Part shown: in pieces, positions 8,555 through 17,095 of the stretch
Numbering within the stretch: position 1 is the first letter of the stretch
Layout of the letters: the number at the start of each line of letters is the position of its first letter
NCBI RefSeq assembly: GCF_030816505.1
Contig: NZ_JAUSYB010000001.1
Coordinates: 868,001 to 932,000 of the forward strand
DNA length: 64,000 nt
From: Microbacterium sp. W4I20
GTDB taxonomy: Bacteria; Actinomycetota; Actinomycetes; Actinomycetales; Microbacteriaceae
Direction of reading: 5' to 3'
Position numbers and translations under genes: made by a program
Notes under the pieces: model-generated
Databases searched by the model: none
What the model was told of the DNA's origin: nothing
Seen by the model: the letters and a program-made list of their open reading frames with translations, nothing else

Positions 8555-9877
8555 ATGTCCGCACCCGAGTCCTGGCGTTTCGAGACCAAGCAGATCCACT
8601 CGGGTGCCGCGCCCGATCCGGTCACGAAGGCCCGTGCCACGCCGATCTACCAGACCACGTCGTACGTGTTCGACAGCGCGGATCACGCCGCCAACCTCTT
8701 CGCCCTCGCGGAGTTCGGCAACATCTACACCCGCATCCAGAACCCGACGCAGGACGTGCTCGAGCAGCGCCTCGCGGCCCTCGAAGGCGGCACCGGTGCA
8801 CTGGTGCTCGCCAGCGGACAGGCAGCCTCGACCTTCGCCGTGCTGAACATCGCCGAGGCGGGCGACCACTTCGTCGCCTCCAGCTCGATCTACGGCGGCA
8901 CCTACAACCTCTTCAAGTACACGCTCGCGAAGCTCGGCATCGAGGTCACGTTCGTCGAGAACCAGGACGACGCCGAGGAGTGGCGCCGCGCGGTCCGCCC
9001 GAACACCAAGCTCTTCTTCGCGGAGACGATCGGCAACCCGCAGATCAACGTCCTCGACATCCGTTCCGTCGCCGACGTCGCGCACGAGGCGGGGGTCCCC
9101 CTCATCGTCGACAACACGATCGCGACCCCGTACCTGATCCGTCCGTTCGAGCACGGCGCCGACATCGTCGTGCACTCGGTCACGAAGTTCCTCGGCGGCC
9201 ACGGCACCACCATCGGCGGCGCCATCATCGACGGCGGCTCGTTCGAGTGGTCGAAGAACGTCGACAAGTTCCCGGGCCTGACGGTTCCGGACCCCTCGTA
9301 CCACGGCGCCAGCTACACCGCCGCGGTCGGCGACCCGCTCGCCTACATCATCAAGGCCCGCGTGCAGCTGCTCCGCGACCTCGGCTCGGCCATCTCGCCG
9401 CAGAGCGCCTGGAACCTCATCCAGGGCATCGAGACGCTGTCGCTGCGCATCGAGCGCCACGTGCAGAACGCCCAGGAGATCGCCGAGTGGCTCGACAACC
9501 GCGATGACGTCGCGACCGTCAACTACTCGGGTCTGCCCTCCTCGCCGTGGTACGCCAAGGCGAACGAGTACGCGCCCAAGGGCGTCGGTGCGGTCCTCTC
9601 CTTCGAGCTGAAGGGCGGCGTCCAGGCCGGCCGCGAGTTCGTGAACAGCCTCTCGCTGTTCAGCCACCTGGCCAACATCGGCGACGTGCGGTCGCTCGTC
9701 ATCCACCCGGCGTCGACCACGCATGCGCAGCTCACCCCCGAGCAGCAGCTCACCGCCGGTGTCACCCCGGGCCTCGTGCGCCTCTCGGTGGGCATCGAGA
9801 ACGTCGAAGACCTCAAGGCAGACCTCGACGAGGCTCTCGCCGCGGCTCGCCGCGTCACGGAGGCCGCTCGCGCCTGA
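8555..9877 (+). CDS. metY: O-acetylhomoserine sulfhydrylase (aminocarboxypropyltransferase)
   Basis: A 440-residue PLP enzyme of the Cys/Met-metabolism family. Its length fits MetY (O-acetylhomoserine plus sulfide to homocysteine) better than the shorter cystathionine enzymes. Motifs include FETKQIHSG, ATPIYQTTSYVF, the PLP lysine in HSVTKFLGGHGT (Lys 211) and SLFSHLANIGDVRSLVIHP near the C-terminus. The start at ATG 8555 has GGGGGA four bases upstream. metX follows after one intervening gene, giving a direct sulfhydrylation route to methionine. Confidence 0.94.
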   Translation: MSAPESWRFETKQIHSGAAPDPVTKARATPIYQTTSYVFDSADHAANLFALAEFGNIYTRIQNPTQDVLEQRLAALEGGTGALVLASGQAASTFAVLNIAEAGDHFVASSSIYGGTYNLFKYTLAKLGIEVTFVENQDDAEEWRRAVRPNTKLFFAETIGNPQINVLDIRSVADVAHEAGVPLIVDNTIATPYLIRPFEHGADIVVHSVTKFLGGHGTTIGGAIIDGGSFEWSKNVDKFPGLTVPDPSYHGASYTAAVGDPLAYIIKARVQLLRDLGSAISPQSAWNLIQGIETLSLRIERHVQNAQEIAEWLDNRDDVATVNYSGLPSSPWYAKANEYAPKGVGAVLSFELKGGVQAGREFVNSLSLFSHLANIGDVRSLVIHPASTTHAQLTPEQQLTAGVTPGLVRLSVGIENVEDLKADLDEALAAARRVTEAARA

Positions 9878-9891
9878 TCCGTCAGCGGACA

Positions 9892-9929
9892 GCAGGGATG
9901 CCCTGGGCTTCGGCTCGGGGCATCTCTGC
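9892..9929 (+). terminator. Hairpin terminator after metY
   Basis: A 12-bp stem with one G-U pair (9892-9903 with 9918-9929), extended inside by a GGGC/GCTC stem closed by a TTCG tetraloop. No long T run, as is usual in this GC range. Confidence 0.6.
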
Positions 9930-10032
9930 GTCCTGACCACTTCTCCCGCTGCAGACGGACGATACCCGGCCCGCGCACAGGCTGTGCGCCCCAGAATGGA
10001 TCACCCCGCCCGAGGAGAACACCATCGACGTC

Positions 10033-10986
10033 ATGCAGCACCGACCCCCTGCCCCGCGGCCTGCCGCCCGGCGGAGGCGCGCGCGTGCAGCCCGCGTTCT
10101 CGCGAGCGTCGGAGTTCTCCTGCTGATCGCCGTCGTCTGCTCGTGGGTGCCCGGCGTGGTCGGAACGGCCGCTGCCGCCGCCCTGCCGTGGAGCGGGCTG
10201 GCGCTCGCGATCGTGTGCGTGCTCGCGCTGTTCCTCGCCCGCCGCATCCTGCTGCTGCTACTCGTCCCCGTGCTGGTCTGGGGTCTCGCGATCGCGCCGT
10301 CCGCTCCCGGTCTCGGCGCGACACCGGCGGCCGGCGCGACGCCGGTCGAGATCGTCAGCCAGAACGTGCGCGCCCACTCGGGCGGCGCCGCGGCATCCGC
10401 CACCGAACTCGCCGCGACCGGCGCCGACATCATCGCACTCACCGAGCTCGACGGAGACAGCCTCACCGCTGCGCGGAATGCGCTGGCGGCGGACTACCCG
10501 CACTCGTACGCCGTCGGCACCGTGGGCGTCTGGAGCCGCTACCCGATCCCCGACGCGCAACCGCTCACCCTCGGCCTCGACTGGAAGCGCGCTCTGCGGG
10601 TGGTCGTGCGGACGCCGGATGCCGATGTCGCCGTCTACGTCCTGCACGCGGCATCCGTGCGCCCCGGTCATCAGCAGGATCGGGACACGATGCTGTCCGG
10701 CATCGCGGAGGCGGTCGCGGTCGACGAGGCAGGAGCGATCGTCGTCGTCGGCGACTTCAACGCGGCATCCGCGGACCCCGCACTCGGTGCGATCCGATCC
10801 GAACTCGATTGGGTGCGACCGACCGACGGCAGTCTCGGACTGACCTGGCCGGCGAGCCTGCCCCTCACCCGCATCGACCATGCCTTCACGCGAGGAATCG
10901 ATGTGCTGAGCGCGACGACGGTCCGGGCCGGCAAGAGCGACCATCTCGCGACGGTGACGACGGTCAGCATCCGCTCCTCCGACTGA
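10033..10986 (+). CDS. endonuclease/exonuclease/phosphatase family membrane protein
   Basis: A 317-residue protein with a basic N-terminus, two or three transmembrane segments in residues 20-95, then an extracytoplasmic EEP (DNase I-like) domain. Catalytic motifs are present in order: IVSQNVRAHSGG, DIIALTELDGD (metal-binding Glu), VVVGDFNAAS and a terminal RIDHAF with SDH. Family members are nucleases or phosphodiesterases; the substrate is unknown. The start is uncertain: GAGGAG (10012-10017) is 15 bases from ATG 10033 but only six from an ATC codon at 10024. It lies between metY and metX, and carries five copies of the GGATGCC/GGCATCC word. Confidence 0.82.
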   Translation: MQHRPPAPRPAARRRRARAARVLASVGVLLLIAVVCSWVPGVVGTAAAAALPWSGLALAIVCVLALFLARRILLLLLVPVLVWGLAIAPSAPGLGATPAAGATPVEIVSQNVRAHSGGAAASATELAATGADIIALTELDGDSLTAARNALAADYPHSYAVGTVGVWSRYPIPDAQPLTLGLDWKRALRVVVRTPDADVAVYVLHAASVRPGHQQDRDTMLSGIAEAVAVDEAGAIVVVGDFNAASADPALGAIRSELDWVRPTDGSLGLTWPASLPLTRIDHAFTRGIDVLSATTVRAGKSDHLATVTTVSIRSSD

Positions 10987-11003
10987 CACGCCCGGCGAGA
11001 ACG

Positions 11004-11009
11004 TAACCT
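11004..11009 (+). promoter_or_regulatory. -10 box of metX
   Basis: TAACCT, seven bases before GTG 11017. It supports a separate, possibly leaderless, metX transcript. Confidence 0.45.
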
Positions 11010-11016
11010 TCGACCC

Positions 11017-12252
11017 GTGCTCCGCCCGCCAAGGGACAATGGACAGATGGACTGGCAGACGACCTCCGAGGACACGGTGCCGTCGGCACCCGTGACGGAG
11101 GCCGACGTCCGGCTGCTCCGTGCCCGCCCCCCGGCGACGGGAGCCTGGCGCGACGGGGACCCCGTCGGCGGCCGACGCTTCGCCGCGTTCGGAGCGTTCC
11201 AGACCGAGAGCGGCGAGGAGCTCCCCGGCATCCGCATCGCCTACGAGACCTGGGGTGAGCTGAACGCCGCCCGCGACAACGCCGTGCTGGTGCTGCATGC
11301 CCTCACCGGCGACAGCCACGTGCGCGGTGACGCCGGCGCCGGTCACGCGACCGCCGGCTGGTGGCAGGATGTCACCGGTCCCGGCGCCCCGCTCGACACT
11401 GACCGCTGGTTCGTGATCGCGCCCAACATGCTCGGCGGATGCCAGGGGTCGACGGGGCCGGCCAGCGTCGCGCCGAACGGATACGAGTGGGCCTCGCGGT
11501 TCCCGTACCTGACGATCCGCGACCAGGTCGCCGCCCAGGTGCGCCTCGCCGACGCCCTTGGGATCGACCGCTGGGCCGCCATCGTCGGCGGTTCGATGGG
11601 CGGCATGCACGCACTGGAGTGGGCGGTCGCGCACCCGAAGCGGGTCGAGCGCCTCGCCGTGCTCTCCTCTCCCCCGGTGACGACGGCCGACCAGATCGCG
11701 CTGAACACCGTGCAGCTGGAGGCCATCCGGATGGACCCGCGTTTCCAGGGCGGCGAGTACTACGACCTGGGCGACGGCGACGGGCCGCACCGCGGACTCG
11801 CGCTCGCCCGGCGGATGGCGCTGCTGAACTACCGCAGCCCGATCGAGCTCAACCAGCGGTTCCAGCGGTCCTGGCAGTCCGGGGTGTCACCGCTTGGCCA
11901 CGGCGGGCGGTTCGCCGTGGAGTCGTACCTCGACTTCCACGGCAACAAGTTCACGCGCCGGTTCGACGCCAACAGCTACATCACCCTGGTCGAGGCGATG
12001 AACTCGCACGATGTGGGTCGCGACCGCGGAGGTGTCGAGGAGGCGCTGCGCGCGGTGACCGCGACGACGCTCGTGCTCGGTATCGACAGCGACCGGCTGT
12101 TCCCCGTCGACGGGCAGCAGCGCATCGCGCGCAGCATCCCGAATGTCCTCGGCGACGACGCGGTCGTGCTCACCAGCGACTTCGGGCACGACGGCTTCCT
12201 CATCGAGACCGAGGCCGTCGGCGCGCACCTGCGTCAGCTGCTCGACAGCTGA
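11017..12252 (+). CDS. metX: homoserine O-acetyltransferase
   Basis: A 411-residue alpha/beta-hydrolase-fold acyltransferase that makes O-acetylhomoserine, the MetY substrate. The core IAYETWGELN, HALTGDSH, the nucleophile motif GGSMGGMHALEW, and the late Asp (IDSDRLFP) and His (SDFGHDGFL) are all present. Two starts are possible: GTG 11017, seven bases after TAACCT (leaderless), or ATG 11047 with AAGGGA ten bases upstream, giving 401 residues. The conserved domain begins far downstream, so sequence alone does not decide. Confidence 0.94.
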   Translation: MLRPPRDNGQMDWQTTSEDTVPSAPVTEADVRLLRARPPATGAWRDGDPVGGRRFAAFGAFQTESGEELPGIRIAYETWGELNAARDNAVLVLHALTGDSHVRGDAGAGHATAGWWQDVTGPGAPLDTDRWFVIAPNMLGGCQGSTGPASVAPNGYEWASRFPYLTIRDQVAAQVRLADALGIDRWAAIVGGSMGGMHALEWAVAHPKRVERLAVLSSPPVTTADQIALNTVQLEAIRMDPRFQGGEYYDLGDGDGPHRGLALARRMALLNYRSPIELNQRFQRSWQSGVSPLGHGGRFAVESYLDFHGNKFTRRFDANSYITLVEAMNSHDVGRDRGGVEEALRAVTATTLVLGIDSDRLFPVDGQQRIARSIPNVLGDDAVVLTSDFGHDGFLIETEAVGAHLRQLLDS

Positions 12253-12286
12253 CGCGTTTTCCCCCTTCGCGTCGAAGAGTGTGTGC

Positions 12287-12892
12287 TCAGGCGGGCTCGA
12301 AGATCCAGGGAAGAGTGCGCGCCTCTAGACGGCCCTGCGTCCAGGCGAACGCACGGCCCTCGTCGAGCACACGCGTCTGGAACAGCTGAGCCGCCCCGCC
12401 AGACGAGCGTGCGGACTCTGCGTCGGAGAAGACCGAGAGCTGGTGCAGCGTCATCCAGGTAGGCGGGAACAGGGTCCACTCACCGGCCGCGTGTCGCGCC
12501 AGCGCCTCGGAGGGGCGAACCCAGGCGATCTCCGCGACCTCGTCGGCGGACGCCACCGGCTCATCGCCGGGCGCCATCGCCAGGAAGAACCAGGTGCGGA
12601 TGCGGGTGGGCGCCTCGATCGGCGGATGCCACTCGGAGAGCGGCACGATACCGTCGACAACCAGCCCGACCTCTTCGAACGTCTCGCGGATGCCGGCGCG
12701 ACGCGCGTCCTCACTCTCCGCTTCGCCTTCCCGCCTGTCCCCGGGCTCCACCTTGCCGCCGGGGAAGACCCACGCCGACGCGAACGAGCCGCGATCCGGG
12801 CGCCTCATGAGCAAGATCTCGAACCCGGGGTCCGCAGCACGCAACAGCACCACGGTGCCGGCGACCGGCAGAGAAGTGTCGGGGTTATCCAC
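12287..12892 (-). CDS. NUDIX hydrolase with an expanded NUDIX box
   Basis: A 201-residue NUDIX protein. The box begins FPGGKVEPGD and ends REtFEEVGLV, but about nine extra, charged residues (RREGEAESE) sit between the halves. Such an insertion and the RRPDRGSFASAWVFPGG opening recall the NUDT19-like group, whose members hydrolyse CoA-type or nucleoside diphosphate compounds. The substrate here is unknown. The start GTG 12892 has TAGAGT six bases upstream (leaderless); that hexamer begins with the stop codon of the MFS gene. Confidence 0.85.
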   Translation of the reverse strand: MDNPDTSLPVAGTVVLLRAADPGFEILLMRRPDRGSFASAWVFPGGKVEPGDRREGEAESEDARRAGIRETFEEVGLVVDGIVPLSEWHPPIEAPTRIRTWFFLAMAPGDEPVASADEVAEIAWVRPSEALARHAAGEWTLFPPTWMTLHQLSVFSDAESARSSGGAAQLFQTRVLDEGRAFAWTQGRLEARTLPWIFEPA

Positions 12893-12898
12893 CCCGAC

Positions 12899-12904
12899 AC
12901 TCTA
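12899..12904 (-). promoter_or_regulatory. -10 box of NUDIX gene, overlapping the MFS stop codon
   Basis: TAGAGT on the minus strand, six bases before GTG 12892; its TAG (12904-12902) terminates the MFS gene. Confidence 0.5.
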
Positions 12905-14131
12905 CGACTTGGCGAGGAGCGCGGCCTCGGTGCGGTGCCGTTCGCTGCGGAACGACAGCAGCGCGATCAGCAGGCCGATGACCGCCAGCGCCGCTCCGGT
13001 CCACGCGGGAGCGGTGAATCCCCAGCCGACCGCGATCACGATGCCTCCGAGGAAGGCGCCGAGGCTGTTGCCGATGTTCAGCGCAGAGTGGTTCAACGCC
13101 GCCGCGATCGACTGATTGTCGCCGGCGACATCCATCAGTCGGGTCTGAATGGTCGGGCTGAGGACCGCCGAGACGAAGCCGACGACGAGCACCAACAGTC
13201 CGAGGGTGACGATCCAGAACGCCAGCAGTGCGAGCAGCGCCAAGACACCGGCCAACGTCACGAGCCCGACCAGCAGCGTGCGTCGGAGATCGATGTCGGC
13301 GAGATGACCGCCGACGAGGTTACCCACCGTCATGCCGATGCCCATCAGCACGAGGACGATCGGCACCACCCACTCCGGTGAACCGGCGACCTCGGTGACG
13401 AGAGGGGCGATGTAGCTGTACACCGCGAAGAAGCCGCCGAATCCGATCGCACCGACGGCGAGTGCGAACCAGACCTGCCGGACGCGGAACACTCCGAGCT
13501 CCTGCCGCATCGTGCGACCGGGCGACCCCGGATGCTTCGGCACGAACAGCGCGATGCACAGAGTCGCGAGCGCGAAGACGAGCGCAACGACGGCGAAGGC
13601 CGCGCGCCAGCCGAACTGCTGACCCAGGAAGGTGCCCAACGGCACCCCGACCACGTTGGCGACCGTGAGCCCGGTGAGGATGAACGCCACGCCCTTGGCG
13701 CGATTGCCCGGACCCATGACATCGGCCGCGACGAGCGCGCCGATGCCGAAGTAGGCACCGTGCGGGAGCCCCGCGAGCAACCGCGAGGCTGCGACGAGCT
13801 CGAACGTGGGCAGCACCACCGTGAGGGCGTTGAACACCGTGAGGGCGAGTGCCAGCACGATCATCACGCGATGCCGTGGGTAGCGCGCGACGAACCCGGC
13901 GATGGTCGGCGCCCCGATCACGACGCCGAGCGCATACAGCGAGATCAGCCAGCCGGCCTGGCTCAGCGCGTCCGGCCGGCTCGAGTCCCACAGCGAGGGA
14001 AGCAGGTCGCCGGCGATATCGGGCAGCAGGCCCATGATGACGAATTCGGTCATGCCGATGCCGAAGCTGCCGATGGCGAGAGAGAGGAGCGCCCTCTTCG
14101 CCGCACCCCTCGATTCAGTCGAGGGATTCAC
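12902..14131 (-). CDS. MFS transporter (DHA1, AraJ-like)
   Basis: A 409-residue major facilitator with 12 predicted helices. The opening GMTEFVIMGLLPDIA and the motif-A region in the loop after helix 2 (GFVARYPRHRVMI) match the arabinose-efflux/AraJ-YdhP drug:proton antiporter group. The exported compound is unknown. GTG 14131 lies six bases after TAAGCT, so translation is probably leaderless; the TAA of that hexamer is the stop of the upstream GNAT gene. Confidence 0.88.
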   Translation of the reverse strand: MNPSTESRGAAKRALLSLAIGSFGIGMTEFVIMGLLPDIAGDLLPSLWDSSRPDALSQAGWLISLYALGVVIGAPTIAGFVARYPRHRVMIVLALALTVFNALTVVLPTFELVAASRLLAGLPHGAYFGIGALVAADVMGPGNRAKGVAFILTGLTVANVVGVPLGTFLGQQFGWRAAFAVVALVFALATLCIALFVPKHPGSPGRTMRQELGVFRVRQVWFALAVGAIGFGGFFAVYSYIAPLVTEVAGSPEWVVPIVLVLMGIGMTVGNLVGGHLADIDLRRTLLVGLVTLAGVLALLALLAFWIVTLGLLVLVVGFVSAVLSPTIQTRLMDVAGDNQSIAAALNHSALNIGNSLGAFLGGIVIAVGWGFTAPAWTGAALAVIGLLIALLSFRSERHRTEAALLAKS

Positions 14132-14137
14132 CGGATC

Positions 14138-14143
14138 AGCTTA
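14138..14143 (-). promoter_or_regulatory. -10 box of MFS gene, overlapping the GNAT stop codon
   Basis: TAAGCT on the minus strand, six bases before GTG 14131; its TAA (14143-14141) is the stop codon of the GNAT gene. Confidence 0.5.
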
Positions 14144-14611
14144 GCGGTCGCCGACGGGTGGCTGAGCCCGCCGGTCCACCGTCATGAAGACGTCCACCGC
14201 GTCCTGCTGATCGACGACGAACCCATGACGCTGGTACAACCGCCGGGCGGGACTGCCCTGCAGCACGTTGAGCCGGTAGAGCGCGGGCGCATCCAGGATC
14301 TGCTCCAGAACCTTCGTCCCCACACCGACCCCCTGATGGGAGGTCGCGATGTAGAAGTGCTCCAGCCAGTGCGCCTCGCCCTCGCGCCGGAGGGCGACGC
14401 ATCCGACGTCCTCCCCGTTCACGACGATGATTCGGGTCGCTGCCGGATCGAACGCATCGCGGAACCTCTGCCGGACGCGGACATCGTCATACCGACCGAG
14501 TCTCTCGAGGTCTGGCCGGAGGACGACGGCCCGAAGCTCGGCGAGCCGATCGACGTCCTCAGAGATCGCGAGGCGAAGGCCTACCGTCGCGACAGACGGA
14601 GCATCACCCAT
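14141..14611 (-). CDS. GNAT family N-acetyltransferase
   Basis: A 156-residue GNAT protein. The region LEHFYIATSHQGVGVGTKVLEQIL is a normal strand-4/acetyl-CoA loop, and LYQRHGFVV is the usual C-terminal motif. Substrate unknown. The ATG overlaps the stop of the thiamine-binding gene by eight bases, so the pair is translationally coupled. Confidence 0.84.
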   Translation of the reverse strand: MGDAPSVATVGLRLAISEDVDRLAELRAVVLRPDLERLGRYDDVRVRQRFRDAFDPAATRIIVVNGEDVGCVALRREGEAHWLEHFYIATSHQGVGVGTKVLEQILDAPALYRLNVLQGSPARRLYQRHGFVVDQQDAVDVFMTVDRRAQPPVGDR

Positions 14612-14933
14612 CGGAGTCCTCGATGGCCGCCTCGAGCCGTTCGATCTTCGCGTCGAGCTCGCCGGAGTATCCCGGGCGGATGTCGGCCTTGAGCACGAGG
14701 GAGACGCGCGAACCGAACGGCATCACTGCCTCGGTGGCCCGCTTGACGACATCCATCACCGAGTCCCAGTCGGGACCCTCGATCTCGGTGAACATGCTCG
14801 TCGTGCGGTGCGGCAGTCCGGAGTCGCGGACGACCCGGACGGCCGCGGCGACGGCATCGTGCACGGAATCGTCGGTGCGCTCGGTCCCGTCGGCGGGGAC
14901 GCCGCTCGGGGCGACGGAGAAGGCGATCAGCAT
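14604..14933 (-). CDS. thiamine-binding protein, MTH1187/YkoF family
   Basis: A 109-residue protein of the small ferredoxin-fold MTH1187/YqgV family (MLIAFSVAPSG opening, TTSMFTEIEGPDWDSVMDVVK, and a KADIRPG strand near the end). Family members bind thiamine or a related ligand and form tetramers; no catalytic role is established. AAGGAGTG lies seven bases before ATG 14933, in contrast to the leaderless neighbours. Confidence 0.82.
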   Translation of the reverse strand: MLIAFSVAPSGVPADGTERTDDSVHDAVAAAVRVVRDSGLPHRTTSMFTEIEGPDWDSVMDVVKRATEAVMPFGSRVSLVLKADIRPGYSGELDAKIERLEAAIEDSDG

Positions 14934-14967
14934 GGGTTCACTCCTTGAGGTTCGAACGGTGGCTTGG

Positions 14968-16209
14968 TCAACGGCGGTTTGTCGAGCCGTGGCGGGTCAC
15001 TGGCACGCGCACGAGCGCGCGGATCCCGACGACCAGCAGGACGATCATGAGCACGTTCCGCAGCGTGAGCACCAGCACCGGCAGCAGTTCGGCGCGCAGC
15101 AACGCGTCGTAGCCGAGCGGATACACGAGGCAGGTGAGCGCGCAGAGAGTCAGCACCATCGTGGCCGGAACCCGCGCCCTGAGTCCGTCGACGACGAGCC
15201 AGAGGATCACCGGTGCCAGCAGCCAGGTCTGGAACTGCGGAGACCCGACCTTGTTGGTGACGATGAGCGCGACCACGAGCGAGAGGGCCAGGGGCGGGAA
15301 GAGACGGGAGAAGGATGCTCCACGCCAGGACTTGATCGCGCCGAGCGCGACGACGATACCGACCACGACCACCATCAGTGGGGTCAGAAGCGCGGTGACG
15401 CCCTCCACTCCTGACGCGCTGATCTGGAAGGTCAGGATCTCGAAGCTGTACTCGATGCGGGCGGCGCCGGCCACGGCGAGCCAGAGGAACGGCGTCGCGG
15501 CGACCGCCTCGATCTGCAGCCCCCGGCCGGTCTGCTCGGTGAGGAAGCCGAGGATCTCGGTGTCCGCTCCGAGCAGGAACAGCACCACGACCACCCCGGC
15601 GGTGACGGCGGCTGCGGCGAGCAGCATCCGGATCCGGGTCCTGGCTGCGACGATCGCCGCCAGCACCAGGGCGCCGGGCCAGATCTTGATCCAGGCGCCG
15701 ACCGTGAGCAGCGCGGCCGCGACGACCGGCCGCGACGCGAGCCAGAGGCCGCCGACGACGGCGATCGGAACCGTGATGGCGTCGATGCGGTAGATCGCGA
15801 TCGGTCCGAGCAGCAGCAGCGCGGCGCACCAGAACCAGGCGGCGATGCGACGCGGCCGCGACGGGGCGCGCCCGACGAGCACGGCGAAGGCGAGGGCGTC
15901 CAGCACGGTGACCAGCACCGCCCAGGCGACGAGAAAGGCCCCGGAGACGCCGAGCAATGGGACCAAGGGCATCGCCAGCAACTTCGTGATCAGCATCGGC
16001 ACGAGTGCGAGCTGCGGATACACCCAGGTCTCGGTCACCCCGACGATCGCGCCGCCGCTCAGCGCGGAGGACGCCCACGGTTCGTACACCAGTACGACGT
16101 CGCCCATCGGCTGGCTGGGATACACCCACCCCATCACGATGGTGAGGAGATGCGCGACGAGGAACGCCGCCCAGAGCGCGACGATCCTGCCGGTGAGTGC
16201 TCGGCTCAC
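14968..16209 (-). CDS. GT87-type polytopic membrane glycosyltransferase
   Basis: A 413-residue protein with about ten transmembrane helices. After the first helix comes a short acidic extracytoplasmic loop (YPSQPMGDVVLVYEPWA), the place where GT-C enzymes carry their catalytic acid. Repeated WIKIWPGALVLAAI and NKVGSPQFQTWLLAP segments fit the DUF2029/GT87 group, polyprenyl-phosphate-mannose-dependent enzymes in actinobacteria. Acceptor unknown. Its ATG overlaps the stop of the NAD(P)H-hydrate dehydratase gene (ATGA). Confidence 0.78.
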   Translation of the reverse strand: MSRALTGRIVALWAAFLVAHLLTIVMGWVYPSQPMGDVVLVYEPWASSALSGGAIVGVTETWVYPQLALVPMLITKLLAMPLVPLLGVSGAFLVAWAVLVTVLDALAFAVLVGRAPSRPRRIAAWFWCAALLLLGPIAIYRIDAITVPIAVVGGLWLASRPVVAAALLTVGAWIKIWPGALVLAAIVAARTRIRMLLAAAAVTAGVVVVLFLLGADTEILGFLTEQTGRGLQIEAVAATPFLWLAVAGAARIEYSFEILTFQISASGVEGVTALLTPLMVVVVGIVVALGAIKSWRGASFSRLFPPLALSLVVALIVTNKVGSPQFQTWLLAPVILWLVVDGLRARVPATMVLTLCALTCLVYPLGYDALLRAELLPVLVLTLRNVLMIVLLVVGIRALVRVPVTRHGSTNRR

Positions 16210-17039
16210 GCGAGGACGTCCGCGACCGCGAGCGGAAGTGCGTCGGCCACGTCCATCGCGACGATCGGATGCCCCGGCGCCCCCTCGAGCGCGCCTGCCG
16301 CGATGCGCCCCGCGTGCCCGTGCAGCCAGACTCCCGCGGCCGCCACCTCGACCAGCGGAGCGCCCGGATTCGCTGCGACCACCGCGCCGAGTGCGCCGGC
16401 CAGGACGTCACCGGTGCCCGCCGTCGACAGCCACCCGGTGCCTGCTTCGACGGCGATGACGGTGCCGTCCGGGTCGGCGATCAGTGTGCGCGCGCCCTTG
16501 AGCAGCACCGTGCCGCCGATCTTCGCGGCCACCTGCGCTGCTTCCTCGGCGCGCTCGTCCTCCGAGGAAGGGACGCGCAGGCGGTCCCTGAGCCGCGCGA
16601 ACTCCCGTGCGTGCGGAGTCACGAGGAACGGTGCGCGGGTCCCCGGCGCGAGATCCAGAGCGCCCGCGTCGATGATCACGGGCGAGGCGCCCGACAGGAT
16701 CTCACGCAGCGCCAGGGTCTCGGCGTCGGTGCGGTCCGTCGGGTCCGTACCCGAGCCGATCACCCAGGCATCGATCCGCGACGACCCGACATCGGCCCCC
16801 ACCACGGTCTCGGGGCGGCGAGCCAGCACGGCATCGCCGACGCGATCCGCTCCGACGTAGCGCACGAAACCCGCGCCCGCCCGCCACGCGGCTTCGACTC
16901 CGAGGACGGCGGCACCGGGATAGGCCGGCGACCCGGTTCGCAGCGCGACCACGCCGCGGGCGTACTTGTCATCGTCCTTCGACGGCGCCCGGAAGAATGC
17001 CGCGGCATCGTCGCGTGACCACTCGCGCACCAAGACCAT
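16206..17039 (-). CDS. nnrD: ADP-dependent NAD(P)H-hydrate dehydratase
   Basis: A 277-residue carbohydrate-kinase-like enzyme that repairs hydrated NADH/NADPH using ADP. The family motif GTGDVLAGALGAVVAANPG and VDIGSS-like DVGSSRIDAWVIGSGT are clear, as is KGARTLIADPDG. The epimerase half (NnrE) is not fused here. TAACGT six bases before ATG 17039 gives a leaderless start. It is cotranscribed with the downstream membrane glycosyltransferase (4-base overlap), with no obvious functional link. Confidence 0.92.
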   Translation of the reverse strand: MVLVREWSRDDAAAFFRAPSKDDDKYARGVVALRTGSPAYPGAAVLGVEAAWRAGAGFVRYVGADRVGDAVLARRPETVVGADVGSSRIDAWVIGSGTDPTDRTDAETLALREILSGASPVIIDAGALDLAPGTRAPFLVTPHAREFARLRDRLRVPSSEDERAEEAAQVAAKIGGTVLLKGARTLIADPDGTVIAVEAGTGWLSTAGTGDVLAGALGAVVAANPGAPLVEVAAAGVWLHGHAGRIAAGALEGAPGHPIVAMDVADALPLAVADVLA

Positions 17040-17045
17040 GACTCC

Positions 17046-17051
17046 ACGTTA
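17046..17051 (-). promoter_or_regulatory. -10 box of nnrD transcript
   Basis: TAACGT on the minus strand, six bases before ATG 17039; leaderless arrangement. Confidence 0.45.
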
Positions 17052-17083
17052 GTGCGACGGCCCGCGGTGCACCCGCGCCGGGG

Positions 17084-17089
17084 TAGCGT
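17084..17089 (+). promoter_or_regulatory. -10 box of the Old Yellow Enzyme gene
   Basis: TAGCGT, six bases before GTG 17096; leaderless arrangement. Confidence 0.45.
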
Positions 17090-17095
17090 CGAACG

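Noticed and set aside
12251..12273. Terminator after metX (GACGCG/CGCGTC)
   Set aside because: Only six base pairs with an 11-base loop; too weak to call without expression data.
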